From: Planctomycetales bacterium ZRK34
GTDB lineage: Bacteria; Planctomycetota; Phycisphaerae; Phycisphaerales; Zrk34
Direction of reading: 5' to 3'
NCBI GenBank assembly: GCA_014873095.1
Contig: CP050848.1
Span: 620,001-684,000 of the forward strand
DNA: 64,000 nucleotides
Position 1 is the first letter of the stretch, and each line of letters opens with the position of its first letter. A program made the translations under genes and the position numbers. The notes under the pieces are model-generated. The model was not told the origin of the DNA and did not search any database. It saw nothing but the letters and a program-made list of their open reading frames with translations. Below are positions 46,638-56,295 of the stretch, piece by piece.

Positions 46638-48868
46638 TGCTCGCGGCCGACATCGTGTATCAGCCCGTGCTCTCGCCGCTGCACATCCTGGCGGTGGCGC
46701 TGGGGCTTGGCGCGCTGGCGATCGCCGCCTACCTGCGCCATGCCCGCACCCGCCCGGTGCGCAGCGCGCTACTCTGCCTCATGCGACTGGCCGCCATCGT
46801 CACGCTCGCCGCCCTGCTGACCGGCCCGAGTTATACGCCACAGTCTTCCGTCGCCCCGGTCCGCCCGCGGCTGAACATTCTCCTTGACGTGTCCGGCTCC
46901 ATGCTCACCGCCGATGTTGATGATTCGACCCGCCTGCAAGCCGCGATCGATCGCTGGCTTGCTCCCGATCAGCTTGACACGCTGAGCCAAACCTTCGACA
47001 TCCGCCTGAACACCTTCGCCGACGACACGCAGACCACGACCGCCGCCGCGCTGTCGGCTTCCGATGCTGATCTGTCACGCGGGCGCGCCACGCATTACGC
47101 CCAGTCGATCACCGATGTACTGCTGACGACCACGCGTCGACCCGGCGATGACAACGCCCTGCTCCTGCTCGGCGATGGCCACGACTCCGACAATCGCCCG
47201 TTGGCCCCCGCCATCATGCTCGCCAAAAGTCGCAACACGGCCGTACACACCGTCGTCGCGGGGTCAGACACGCAGCCGCGTGACCTCGCCCTGATCGCCC
47301 TGCCCACGCAGGAATATCTGCTCGCCGATGAGCCGGGTTCCATCATCGCACGCATCTACCAGGTTGGCCTCGACGACGGCTCCGCCACGCTGCACATCCG
47401 CCAGGGTGATGACGACCAAACCCGGTCGATCCGCTTCGAGGGTCGCCAGTCGGCCAGCGTCGAGCTGCCCGTCCGCCAGTCCGAGCCGGGCGTGTATGAG
47501 TATCAGTTGGCGGTGGAACCCGTCGCCGGTGAAGCCGTCACGCAGAACAATCGCGCCAGCGTGTTTTTACAGGTCACGCAGAAGCGCGTGCGCGTGCTCA
47601 TGCTCGAAGGCGAGCCGTTCTGGGATACCAAATTCATCGCCCAGTCCCTGCGCAGCGACCCGCGTATCGAGTTGACGCAGATCACCGAGGTCACACCCGG
47701 CCGGCGCGAGAGCATCGTCACCCGCCGCAAGGATTCACCTGCCGATCTGCCGCGTACGCTCGAGGCGATGTCCGCCTACGATGTGATCATTCTCGGGCGC
47801 GGCATCGAGTTCATGCACTCACCCGCCGAGCTTAAGCAGCTCACCGAGTATGTCGCCCAGGGGGCTGGTCATGTCGTCTTTGCCCGCGGCCGGGCTTACG
47901 ACCCGGACACGCCGGCGGGCCGTGATGCCGCCGCGGCGCTGCGCGTGCTCGAGCCGGTCACCTGGCAGCGTGGGCTGATGCAGAATCTCCCGCTGCACCT
48001 GACCGCCGTCGGCCGGGCGCATGCCGCGTTCAACTTCACGGGCATTCCCGGCAGCGCCGACACCATCGTGGGCGCGATGTCCTCGATGGGCGTGATGCAG
48101 GCCACCGATCACACCAAGGCCGCCACGATCGTGCTCGCCGAAGCGGGCAAAGGCCCATCCGCCGCCCCGGCGATCGTCACGATGAACTACGGTCGCGGGC
48201 GGGTGTTTGCCGTGCTCGGCGAGGGTTTGTGGCGGTGGAGTTTCCTGCCGCCGGAACTCAGTCAATACAAGGGCGTGTACGACGCCTTGTGGTCGAACAT
48301 CGTGCGCTGGCTCGCCATGGGTGGTGAATTTCAGCCGGGTCAGCAGGTGGCGATGCGGCTGAGTCGGGCGTCGATTCAGGCCGGTGATGAAATCGGCATC
48401 GATGTCACCACGCGCTTCACCCCGCCGCCGAACTTCGACCCGAAGCTGACGATCACCGACCCATCCGGCGACAAGCAGACCGTGCCGCTCAAATCACCGT
48501 CCAGCGCCGGTCGATACAGTGCCACATTGAAACCGCAGGCCACGGGCGTCTGGCAGGTCACGCTCGACGCCTCACCGCTGGCGGATCAACCGCTGACCCA
48601 GAAATTCAGCGTGTACGACCTGAATCTCGAACGCCTGCGGACCGCGGCCCGACCCGACGTGATGCGATCGCTCGCCGAGCAGACCGGGGGCATGCACTTT
48701 GACGTGCGCGATACTGTCAACCTCGCCGACACACTCGCCCGCCGGCGCGCTTCGAAAATCATTCCGCCGCGCCCGCGCTACGTGTGGGACCACGGCTGGC
48801 TGATGGCGCTGCTGGTGATCTGGCTCGGCCTAGAATGGATCGGACGCCGCAACAGCGGATGGCTCTGA
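46634..48868 (+). CDS. VWA-like membrane protein (second copy)
   Basis: A 744-residue protein. Two N-terminal helices (ILAVALGLGALAIAAYL and LMRLAAIVTLAALLTGP) precede a VWA domain (NILLDVSGSMLTADVDD; MIDAS D-x-S-G-S). A GATase-like region follows (VLMLEGEPFWDTKF, GAGHVVFARGRAYD), then an Ig-like domain and a final helix (WLMALLVIWLGLEWI). It starts on the ATGA overlap. It is the counterpart of the 26176 gene, with similar domain order but a single VWA. Confidence 0.85.
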   Translation: MMLAADIVYQPVLSPLHILAVALGLGALAIAAYLRHARTRPVRSALLCLMRLAAIVTLAALLTGPSYTPQSSVAPVRPRLNILLDVSGSMLTADVDDSTRLQAAIDRWLAPDQLDTLSQTFDIRLNTFADDTQTTTAAALSASDADLSRGRATHYAQSITDVLLTTTRRPGDDNALLLLGDGHDSDNRPLAPAIMLAKSRNTAVHTVVAGSDTQPRDLALIALPTQEYLLADEPGSIIARIYQVGLDDGSATLHIRQGDDDQTRSIRFEGRQSASVELPVRQSEPGVYEYQLAVEPVAGEAVTQNNRASVFLQVTQKRVRVLMLEGEPFWDTKFIAQSLRSDPRIELTQITEVTPGRRESIVTRRKDSPADLPRTLEAMSAYDVIILGRGIEFMHSPAELKQLTEYVAQGAGHVVFARGRAYDPDTPAGRDAAAALRVLEPVTWQRGLMQNLPLHLTAVGRAHAAFNFTGIPGSADTIVGAMSSMGVMQATDHTKAATIVLAEAGKGPSAAPAIVTMNYGRGRVFAVLGEGLWRWSFLPPELSQYKGVYDALWSNIVRWLAMGGEFQPGQQVAMRLSRASIQAGDEIGIDVTTRFTPPPNFDPKLTITDPSGDKQTVPLKSPSSAGRYSATLKPQATGVWQVTLDASPLADQPLTQKFSVYDLNLERLRTAARPDVMRSLAEQTGGMHFDVRDTVNLADTLARRRASKIIPPRPRYVWDHGWLMALLVIWLGLEWIGRRNSGWL

Positions 48869-48869
48869 C

Positions 48870-51692
48870 ATGAACACGCCCCAACTGAACACGATGCTCC
48901 GCCGCACCGGTCGACAGGACCGCACCGCCGCCGTCACCCGCGGGTTCGGGTTCGGCGCGGCCGTCGTGCTCGCGGCGGGGCTCATCGCCATCGTGCTCGA
49001 CGCCCTGCTCGGGCTGAACACGCTCGGCCTGATCGCGCTCGATCTGCTGCTGCTGGCGCTGATTATCACCGCCGTCGTGCAACTGTCGCGCCTGATCCGT
49101 CACCACCGCTACGACGCCCGCCGCATCGCCCGCCTGATTGAACAGCGGCTCGGCCTGACCCACAGCGATCTGATCAACGCCGTCGACTTCGCCGAGCGTG
49201 ATGACCCGCATACCAGCGACGCCCTGCGCCGCATGGCGATCCAGCAAGGCGAAACCGCCGCCGCGCAAGTCGCTGCCGCCAGCGTGATCGACCGCCGCCC
49301 GGTCAAACGCGCCATGCTGGCGGCCAACCTCGTGATCTTTATCGCACTGCTCGCATTCATGTTGATGCCGGGGCTCTTCCGCATGGTTGTGCCGCGCCTG
49401 TTGAACCCGACCGCTGATCTTCCGCCGTACACGCTGATCAATTTCGATGTTCAGATCGAGCCCAACGCGGTCTACTACAACAAACCCGCCACGATCATCG
49501 CGAAGCTCACCGGCCCGGTCACTCCGCAACGCGCTTCGGTCGTATTTATCGACGAAGACGGCCGCCATGACGCACCGATGCTGCGACGCGAAGCTGATCA
49601 GTTCGCCCTGCCGCTGGGGCGTGTCACCGAGCCGCGCACGTTTTACATCGACACACCCGACGGCCGCTCGCAGCGTTACACACTCAACGTGCTGCCGACG
49701 CCGCTGTTTGAAAAGTCGACGCTCCACCTGCAGTACCCCGCTTATACGAGTTGGCCCCCGACAACGCATCCGCTGACGGATCAGGGCATCCGCGCCCTGG
49801 TCGGCACTACCGCGGTGCTCACCATCGAGTCCAACCTCCCGCTGCAGCGCGGCGAGATGCTCATCCGACAAACCGGCGACGGCTTCGAACAAACCATCCC
49901 ACTCACGCCCAACCAGGGCGCGCCAAACCAGATCCGTGGCTCATTCACCATTCAGGGCGATGGCGAGTACACGCTGACACTGTTCGCCGCCGATGGCACG
50001 CCGTCAGACAAACCGATGACCGGCCCCATCGTCGCTGTCGAAGATCGCGCCCCGACCGTGCGGCTGATCGAGCCGGACCTGCGCGTGATGGCTCCCGAAG
50101 GATGGAAGCTGCCCGTCGAGGTCAGCGCCGGCGACGATGTCGCCATCGAGCGCGTCACCCTGCAGCACCGCACCAACGGCGGCAAAACGATCGAGCATGT
50201 ATTGACGCTGTCGCATCGCGGACCGACCTCCGCATCGGGTCGATACATGCTTGATCTCGCCGAACTCGGGGCGGGCAACGGCGATGTGATTCGCGGATTC
50301 GCCACAGCCTATGACAACCGCCCCGGCGCCGCCCAGTCGGCGGATTCACCCACTTTCGAAGTGCGTGTGATCACCGAGGCCGAGTACAAGGAACTCGCCC
50401 GCCGGCAGATTCGCGCCAAGCAGATCGCCGATGAGTTGGCTGCGATCAATGCTCAGGCGGATAAGCTCGAAGCGGCGCGCCAGAAACTGATCGAACAGCT
50501 CGAAGCCCTCAAGGCCGGCGACGCCGACCCGCAAAAACTCGACGCGGCGCGCAAGCAGCTCGACGCCTACGAGCAGGACATGCGCGACTTGGCGGAGAAG
50601 ATGCGCCAGCGTATCGAGCAGCCTTCGCTGTATGAATTTGAAGAACCGATGAAACAGACGCTCGCCGAGCGGGCTGAAAAACTGCAGCAGCAGGCGGATG
50701 AAACCGCCCGGGCCGGCAAGCGACTCGGCGGGCAGCCCAGCGGCGAAGACATCGACGCGGTGATCGACACGCTTCGCCGCCAGCAAAATCAGAACAATGC
50801 GGACAAGTCGCAGCAACAGCTCACGCAGCAGCAGATTCGGCAGATGGCGCTGGCCGATGCCATGATGCAACAGGCCGAGCGCATCATCGGGATCGCCGAT
50901 CAGCAGCGTGATCTCGCCGAGCGGCTGGCCGCGTTTCGTGAGAAGTCAGAGCTGTCCGCCAACGAGCGTGCCCGCATCGAGCAACTTGGCCGCAACCAGC
51001 GTGAACTCGGGCGACAGTTGCGGGACGCATTGATCAAGCTGTCGGAAGCCGCGGAGGAAGCTGAGCATGAGTTGCCGAAGATGTCGCAGTCATCGGATCA
51101 ACTGGTGCAGAAGATTCGTGAGTTGAAGATCGTCGACGATCAGATGCTCGCCGCCGAGCACGCCGAACTCGGGCGTGGGTTCTACGCGGCCATGCACGCT
51201 GCGGAAGCCTCCCGCAAGCTTGAATCGCTGATCGGGCAATGCAACGGCGTCGGGCAGTGCGCTTCGGATGATCTCGACGGGCTGCTGGGGCTTTCACGTT
51301 CGCAACTGCAGCAGGCGCTCGATCAGATGGCGCAGGGCAGACAGGGCAGCCGCGGGTCGAGTTCCGGCACGGGCGCCGGCGGCGCCAGCGGTACAGCCTC
51401 CGGCGGACAGGGCTCACAAACCGGCGACGCTTCAGGCAACCAGGCCACGCTTGCCGGACCGAACATGACAACCGCCGGGGCGCAACTCGGCGAAAGCAAG
51501 TCAACCGAGTCGCGCAGTTTCAACCAGGCGGGCGGTGGTGACGGAGCCGCGACGGCGGGTGACGCCGAGACGATCGACCCGACCGCGCGCACGATCGATG
51601 CCCCCGGGGCTGGGGGAGTGCGCGGTGTACCGACGCCCTATCGCGATCTGGCGGAGCGTTATTTCAGAAGACTTGCGGAAGATAGTAAGTGA
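48870..51692 (+). CDS. DUF4175-like long helical membrane protein
   Basis: A 940-residue protein. Two N-terminal helices (GFGAAVVLAAGLIAIVLDALLGLN and LGLIALDLLLLALIITAVVQL) and a third near 150 (AANLVIFIALLAFMLMPGLF) are followed by Ig-like domains to about 490. A long Gln/Glu/Arg/Ala-rich coiled-coil region runs to about 800, with a Gly/Ser-rich stretch at 820-900. The end YRDLAERYFRRLAEDSK is typical for this family. It begins 1 bp after the VWA stop and is the last gene of the plus-strand operon. Likely an envelope scaffold partner of MoxR and VWA proteins. Confidence 0.82.
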   Translation: MNTPQLNTMLRRTGRQDRTAAVTRGFGFGAAVVLAAGLIAIVLDALLGLNTLGLIALDLLLLALIITAVVQLSRLIRHHRYDARRIARLIEQRLGLTHSDLINAVDFAERDDPHTSDALRRMAIQQGETAAAQVAAASVIDRRPVKRAMLAANLVIFIALLAFMLMPGLFRMVVPRLLNPTADLPPYTLINFDVQIEPNAVYYNKPATIIAKLTGPVTPQRASVVFIDEDGRHDAPMLRREADQFALPLGRVTEPRTFYIDTPDGRSQRYTLNVLPTPLFEKSTLHLQYPAYTSWPPTTHPLTDQGIRALVGTTAVLTIESNLPLQRGEMLIRQTGDGFEQTIPLTPNQGAPNQIRGSFTIQGDGEYTLTLFAADGTPSDKPMTGPIVAVEDRAPTVRLIEPDLRVMAPEGWKLPVEVSAGDDVAIERVTLQHRTNGGKTIEHVLTLSHRGPTSASGRYMLDLAELGAGNGDVIRGFATAYDNRPGAAQSADSPTFEVRVITEAEYKELARRQIRAKQIADELAAINAQADKLEAARQKLIEQLEALKAGDADPQKLDAARKQLDAYEQDMRDLAEKMRQRIEQPSLYEFEEPMKQTLAERAEKLQQQADETARAGKRLGGQPSGEDIDAVIDTLRRQQNQNNADKSQQQLTQQQIRQMALADAMMQQAERIIGIADQQRDLAERLAAFREKSELSANERARIEQLGRNQRELGRQLRDALIKLSEAAEEAEHELPKMSQSSDQLVQKIRELKIVDDQMLAAEHAELGRGFYAAMHAAEASRKLESLIGQCNGVGQCASDDLDGLLGLSRSQLQQALDQMAQGRQGSRGSSSGTGAGGASGTASGGQGSQTGDASGNQATLAGPNMTTAGAQLGESKSTESRSFNQAGGGDGAATAGDAETIDPTARTIDAPGAGGVRGVPTPYRDLAERYFRRLAEDSK

Positions 51693-51705
51693 TACGCGGG
51701 TCAGT

Positions 51706-51727
51706 GCGTCGCACTTAAGTGCGACGC
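51706..51727. repeat. Perfect 22-bp palindrome between convergent genes
   Basis: GCGTCGCACTT and AAGTGCGACGC form an unbroken palindrome overlapping the ispF stop. No T-run follows on either strand, so it is not a standard terminator, although it may act as one in both directions. Confidence 0.7.
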
Positions 51728-52206
51728 TCCAGTAGCGTCACGACGTGACATGCGATCGAGCGGTTTTCCCCGAGTGAATCCACCTTTTCATGTGTCTTGC
51801 CCTTGATGTTCACCTGCGACAGGTCGCAGCCCAGCAAACGGGCGAGGTTTGACTTGATCGCCGCCTTGTGCGGGCTGAGCTTGGGGCGTTGAAGGATCAC
51901 CGTCACATCGATATTGCCGACAGCATAACCGGCCTCAGTCATCTTCCGCACCGCTTCTTCAACGAAGATCGTCGAGTCGGCGCCCTTCCACTTCGGGTCG
52001 TTGTCCGGAAAAAGCTGGCCGATGTCGTCGAACCCGAGCGCGCCGAGCACGGCATCGGTCACGGCGTGATAGACCACATCGCCGTCGCTGTGGGCATCGC
52101 ACCCGCGGTCATGTTCGAACTTCTCCCCGCCGACGATCAACTCGTGGCCGGGCTCCAGGCGATGCAGGTCGAAGCCGTGTCCGATGCGGTAGGTTTGTTC
52201 AAGCAT
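51715..52206 (-). CDS. ispF: 2-C-methyl-D-erythritol 2,4-cyclodiphosphate synthase
   Basis: A 163-residue IspF, close to the family's usual length. Zinc ligands lie in GHGFDLHRL (Asp and His of D-x-H) and in DAHSDGDVVYHAVTDAVLGAL. Further family marks are DIGQLFPDND, NIDVTVILQRPKLSPH and the late IKGKTHEKVDSLGENRSIACH with the conserved Thr/Glu. It forms the cyclodiphosphate in the non-mevalonate isoprenoid pathway. It is a stand-alone gene, not fused to IspD. Confidence 0.96.
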   Translation of the reverse strand: MLEQTYRIGHGFDLHRLEPGHELIVGGEKFEHDRGCDAHSDGDVVYHAVTDAVLGALGFDDIGQLFPDNDPKWKGADSTIFVEEAVRKMTEAGYAVGNIDVTVILQRPKLSPHKAAIKSNLARLLGCDLSQVNIKGKTHEKVDSLGENRSIACHVVTLLERRT

Positions 52207-52212
52207 GATTTG

Positions 52213-52290
52213 AACCGCAGAGAGCGCAGAGCACGCAGAGAAATGAATATTTATCTCTACAAACCCTGCGCCCTCAGCGTCCTCTGCGGT

Positions 52291-52291
<1 letters not shown>
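52213..52291. repeat. Inverted repeat of CGCAGAG words
   Basis: AACCGCAGAG (52213-52222) and CTCTGCGGTT (52282-52291) enclose degenerate repeats of the words GCGCAGAGC, ACGCAGAG and, inverted, CTCAGCGTC. It fills the space between ispF and the stop of the activator gene. Confidence 0.65.
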
Positions 52292-53667
<1,376 letters not shown>

Positions 53668-53713
53668 CGCCCACTACTTTAGGCAGCCGAGGCCCGGCGG
53701 CAAGTCCCCAAGT

Positions 53714-53743
53714 AAAACGCCCTCCAGCCGATGCTGAAGGGCG
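53714..53743 (-). terminator. Terminator of the small membrane protein gene
   Basis: On the minus strand CGCCCTTCAGC, ATCG loop, GCTGGAGGGCG and then TTTT. It ends the 53776-53940 gene. Confidence 0.65.
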
Positions 53744-53775
53744 CGATCACCATTTTCCTGTCAAGTCGCGGCGGG

Positions 53776-53940
53776 TCAGGCCGCTTCGGTGGACCAGGGC
53801 GAGGCCGTCGCTTGATCCGGCGTAGCCTGCTGCGTGCTCTGCGACGTCGTCCCCACGCGCCGCATGATCATTCGACACAGCATCACCGCCCCCCACGCAT
53901 AGCATCCGATCAGATACGCAATCAGCAGATTCAAAAGCAT
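53776..53940 (-). CDS. Small single-span membrane protein
   Basis: A 54-residue protein: a helix LLNLLIAYLIGCYAWGAVMLC at 2-22, a basic stretch RMIMRRVG, then a Ser/Thr/Gln/Ala-rich tail. GAGGA lies 9 bases before ATG 53940, and a hairpin terminator follows. I recognise no family. A type III or type I single-pass orientation with a basic cytoplasmic flank is likely. Confidence 0.5.
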   Translation of the reverse strand: MLLNLLIAYLIGCYAWGAVMLCRMIMRRVGTTSQSTQQATPDQATASPWSTEAA

Positions 53941-54099
53941 GACAAAAATCCTCTGATGACACATTCTGCATCGTCAGCCCGCCCCACTTGGCATGAAAGT
54001 TTCACCCACAACGACGTGCAGACACGGCAAAAACACGCTTCCGATAATGCTCATCGCGACCCGCGCGGTCGCTTCCCGGCGCGTGGTGATCATGGCAAG

Positions 54100-54873
54100 T
54101 CAGGGCTGGGTCTGGGGATGAATGATGAGGTCAAGGGCCTGCTCGTAAGCGATGATGCCGTGGCCGACGTCGGCAGACCCGAACGGCAGCGAGAGTTTGT
54201 AATCCAGCGCCGCCTGGCTGCGATGAAACTGCACCGACCCGTCGAAGCGCATCAGGTTCCACCCCGGCGCCCAATCGTGGGCCAGGGCGTCGGCGGCATT
54301 CTGCGAGTCATAGCTGAGGACATCCAGGCCGAGTATCGTGTCCGGCCGGGCATCGCTGAGGCGGCGATACGTGTGGCCGGACTCTCCGACGGGCCGCAGC
54401 GGGTTGTAGTCATACGCCGAGCGGATGTGGGTCTGCGAAGCGGTCGACGAGCCCCACGGGTCGGGCCAGCTTTTGAGATTGTGCCAGTCGGCTTCCTGAT
54501 TCGGACAGTAAAACACGCGATAGTCGCTGATGTAATTCAACTCGTAGAAGATCGCGAGATTGTACGGCGTCATCTTGCCGGCCGACACAACCGAGTTGCG
54601 ATAACAGATGTAGCTCATCCACGGTTCGGTATACGCCCCGCCGGCGGCGCTTTCACCGCTGATGTGATACGGGATCAGGCGATCCTTGAAACTGGCTGCG
54701 TAGTTGTAACTGGTCTGCGCGATCTGCCGAAGGTTCGACCCGCACGCGACGATCTTGGCGGTGTCGCGCGCCCGCTGCAGCGACGGCAGCAGGATCGCGA
54801 TCAGCAGCGCGATGATCGCCACGACCACGAGCAGTTCGATGAGTGTAAAAGCGCATCGGCGCATGGGTGACAT
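54100..54873 (-). CDS. Type II secretion-style pseudopilin (prepilin N-terminal methylation domain)
   Basis: A protein of 254-257 residues. It opens with the prepilin motif AFTLIELLVVVAIIALLIAILLPSLQRARD: cleavage before Phe, Glu5 conserved. The mature part has the planctomycete GspG/H-type features SNLRQIAQ, VFYCPNQEADW and DGSVQFH near the end. Starts at 54873 and 54864 are both possible; the second has GAG at better spacing. Such proteins are abundant in planctomycetes and their machine is not in the window. The gene lies 43 bp after the PEP-CTERM gene, same strand. Confidence 0.9.
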   Translation of the reverse strand: MSPMRRCAFTLIELLVVVAIIALLIAILLPSLQRARDTAKIVACGSNLRQIAQTSYNYAASFKDRLIPYHISGESAAGGAYTEPWMSYICYRNSVVSAGKMTPYNLAIFYELNYISDYRVFYCPNQEADWHNLKSWPDPWGSSTASQTHIRSAYDYNPLRPVGESGHTYRRLSDARPDTILGLDVLSYDSQNAADALAHDWAPGWNLMRFDGSVQFHRSQAALDYKLSLPFGSADVGHGIIAYEQALDLIIHPQTQP

Positions 54874-54878
54874 CTCAT

Positions 54879-54907
54879 GAAGCCCACGGATTAAATCCGT
54901 GGGCTTC
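54879..54907. terminator. Strong hairpin between PEP-CTERM and pseudopilin genes
   Basis: GAAGCCCACGGATT (54879-54892) pairs with AATCCGTGGGCTTC (54894-54907). There is no T-run on the minus strand, so it may only partly terminate or stabilise the upstream message. Confidence 0.5.
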
Positions 54908-54916
54908 GCATCAAAG

Positions 54917-56278
54917 TCAACGGTGACGACGGCGCGTGACGGCCAGCCCCATCAGCGCCAGGCCGGCGGGCAGCGCGGCGGGGGCAGGGACGGCGGTCAA
55001 CAGGAAATTGTCAAACGAGGCAGCGTCGTTGATCGAGCCGATGCCGACGCGACCGGAGCCGAAGGTGTAATCGACCAGGTCGAAGACTTCCAGGCCATCG
55101 ATGAACAGCGTGATGCCGCCGGTGGCGACGTTGCGATCGAGCACGACGTTGTGGAAAGCACCGTCCTGGATGCCGCTGGGGGCGAAGTCCGAACCGATCT
55201 GCGTGCGGACGCCGGCGACGATCTTGAAGACCTCGTTGAGCCCGGCGTCTTCGTTGAATACAAGCTGGTAGAAATTGTCGACATCCTGCCAGCCGAAGAC
55301 GAGACCGGCGTCAGCGGCAACATTGCCGGGGTCGTTGATCACATCATCAAGGCGGATATCGACATCGAGCGTGAACGCGCCGACGACCGGACTGGCCAGG
55401 GCGTACCCGCCGAGCTTCCCGTTGGCGCCGGAGTCCATGTTGCTGTTGGCCTGTGAGTAGACGCCGGCGTTGATCTGGAAGTCGGGATTGCTGGAGCCGC
55501 CCGAGGTGTCGTACACGGTGAACCCGTCGGCGATGCCGTCTTCGAAATCTTCGTTCACGAAGACCGAGTAGGTCGGATTGATCTGGTTCTGGGCCGAGGC
55601 GTCGAGGTAGAAGTCGTCGTAGTAGATGCTGGCGCTCTGCGTGACCAGGTAGATGCTCTGCAGTGCGGTCGAGGCGCTGCGGAAGTTCATCTCATCGGCG
55701 CCGCTGGTGAGTTGACGCTGGGAAGCGAAGGCTGAATCACCGTTGGACTGGGCGTAGACCTTGACGGTGTCGGCGGTGTTGTCAGCGACGATCCAGATGT
55801 TGTACCAGACGTTGCGATTGTCGGCGGGATCGGCGTCGGTGGTGGTGAGCGTTTCAAACCCGCCGCCGTCGCGGACGTTGAGTTGCCCGGTGACCTGAAC
55901 CTGGGCGCGGAAGTCGTCATAGACGCCGGCGCCTGGAGCGGCAAGCTGGGCCATGCCAAAGTTCGAGTTCAACGAGCCGTCGGGCATGCGAACGCGGAGG
56001 AACAGCGTGCCGGTGGTTCCGTCGGCGATGTTGATCGCGTCGTTGTAGGTTGTCCCGCCGCCGATATACAGGGCGTTGTTGGAAGCGCCGGCCGGATCGA
56101 CCACGACATCGTTGCTCCCGCTGTTGGAGGTCCAGTCGCCCTGACCGCTGATGTTGGTGCCGGCGGTGTAGCTGTCGAAATCATCGACGAGGCTGAACGC
56201 AGCATGGGCCGGGGCGGCCGCGAAGCAGAGGCCGGCGGCGGCGATCAGCGTGAAGGCTTGGCGGAATTTCGAAGTCAT
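54917..56278 (-). CDS. Secreted PEP-CTERM-type protein with lectin-like domains
   Basis: A 453-residue exported protein with a signal peptide (FTLIAAAGLCFAAAPAHAA). Two jelly-roll (LamG/concanavalin-like) halves are visible: VDDFDSYTAGTNISGQGDW and VNEDFEDGIADGFTVYDTSGG. Another concanavalin-like signature is LVFGWQDVDNFYQLVFNEDAG. The tail is AVPAPAALPAGLALMGLAVTRRRHR, the PEP-CTERM design. It is 17 bp after the FecR-like gene in the direction of transcription and is probably controlled by the adjacent ECF sigma factor. Confidence 0.85.
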   Translation of the reverse strand: MTSKFRQAFTLIAAAGLCFAAAPAHAAFSLVDDFDSYTAGTNISGQGDWTSNSGSNDVVVDPAGASNNALYIGGGTTYNDAINIADGTTGTLFLRVRMPDGSLNSNFGMAQLAAPGAGVYDDFRAQVQVTGQLNVRDGGGFETLTTTDADPADNRNVWYNIWIVADNTADTVKVYAQSNGDSAFASQRQLTSGADEMNFRSASTALQSIYLVTQSASIYYDDFYLDASAQNQINPTYSVFVNEDFEDGIADGFTVYDTSGGSSNPDFQINAGVYSQANSNMDSGANGKLGGYALASPVVGAFTLDVDIRLDDVINDPGNVAADAGLVFGWQDVDNFYQLVFNEDAGLNEVFKIVAGVRTQIGSDFAPSGIQDGAFHNVVLDRNVATGGITLFIDGLEVFDLVDYTFGSGRVGIGSINDAASFDNFLLTAVPAPAALPAGLALMGLAVTRRRHR

Positions 56279-56295
56279 GTCATATCTCCTTCGGG

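Noticed and set aside
52207..52290. CRISPR-like repeats of CGCAGAG words
   Set aside because: The words are inverted on the two sides and degenerate; it is an inverted-repeat element.
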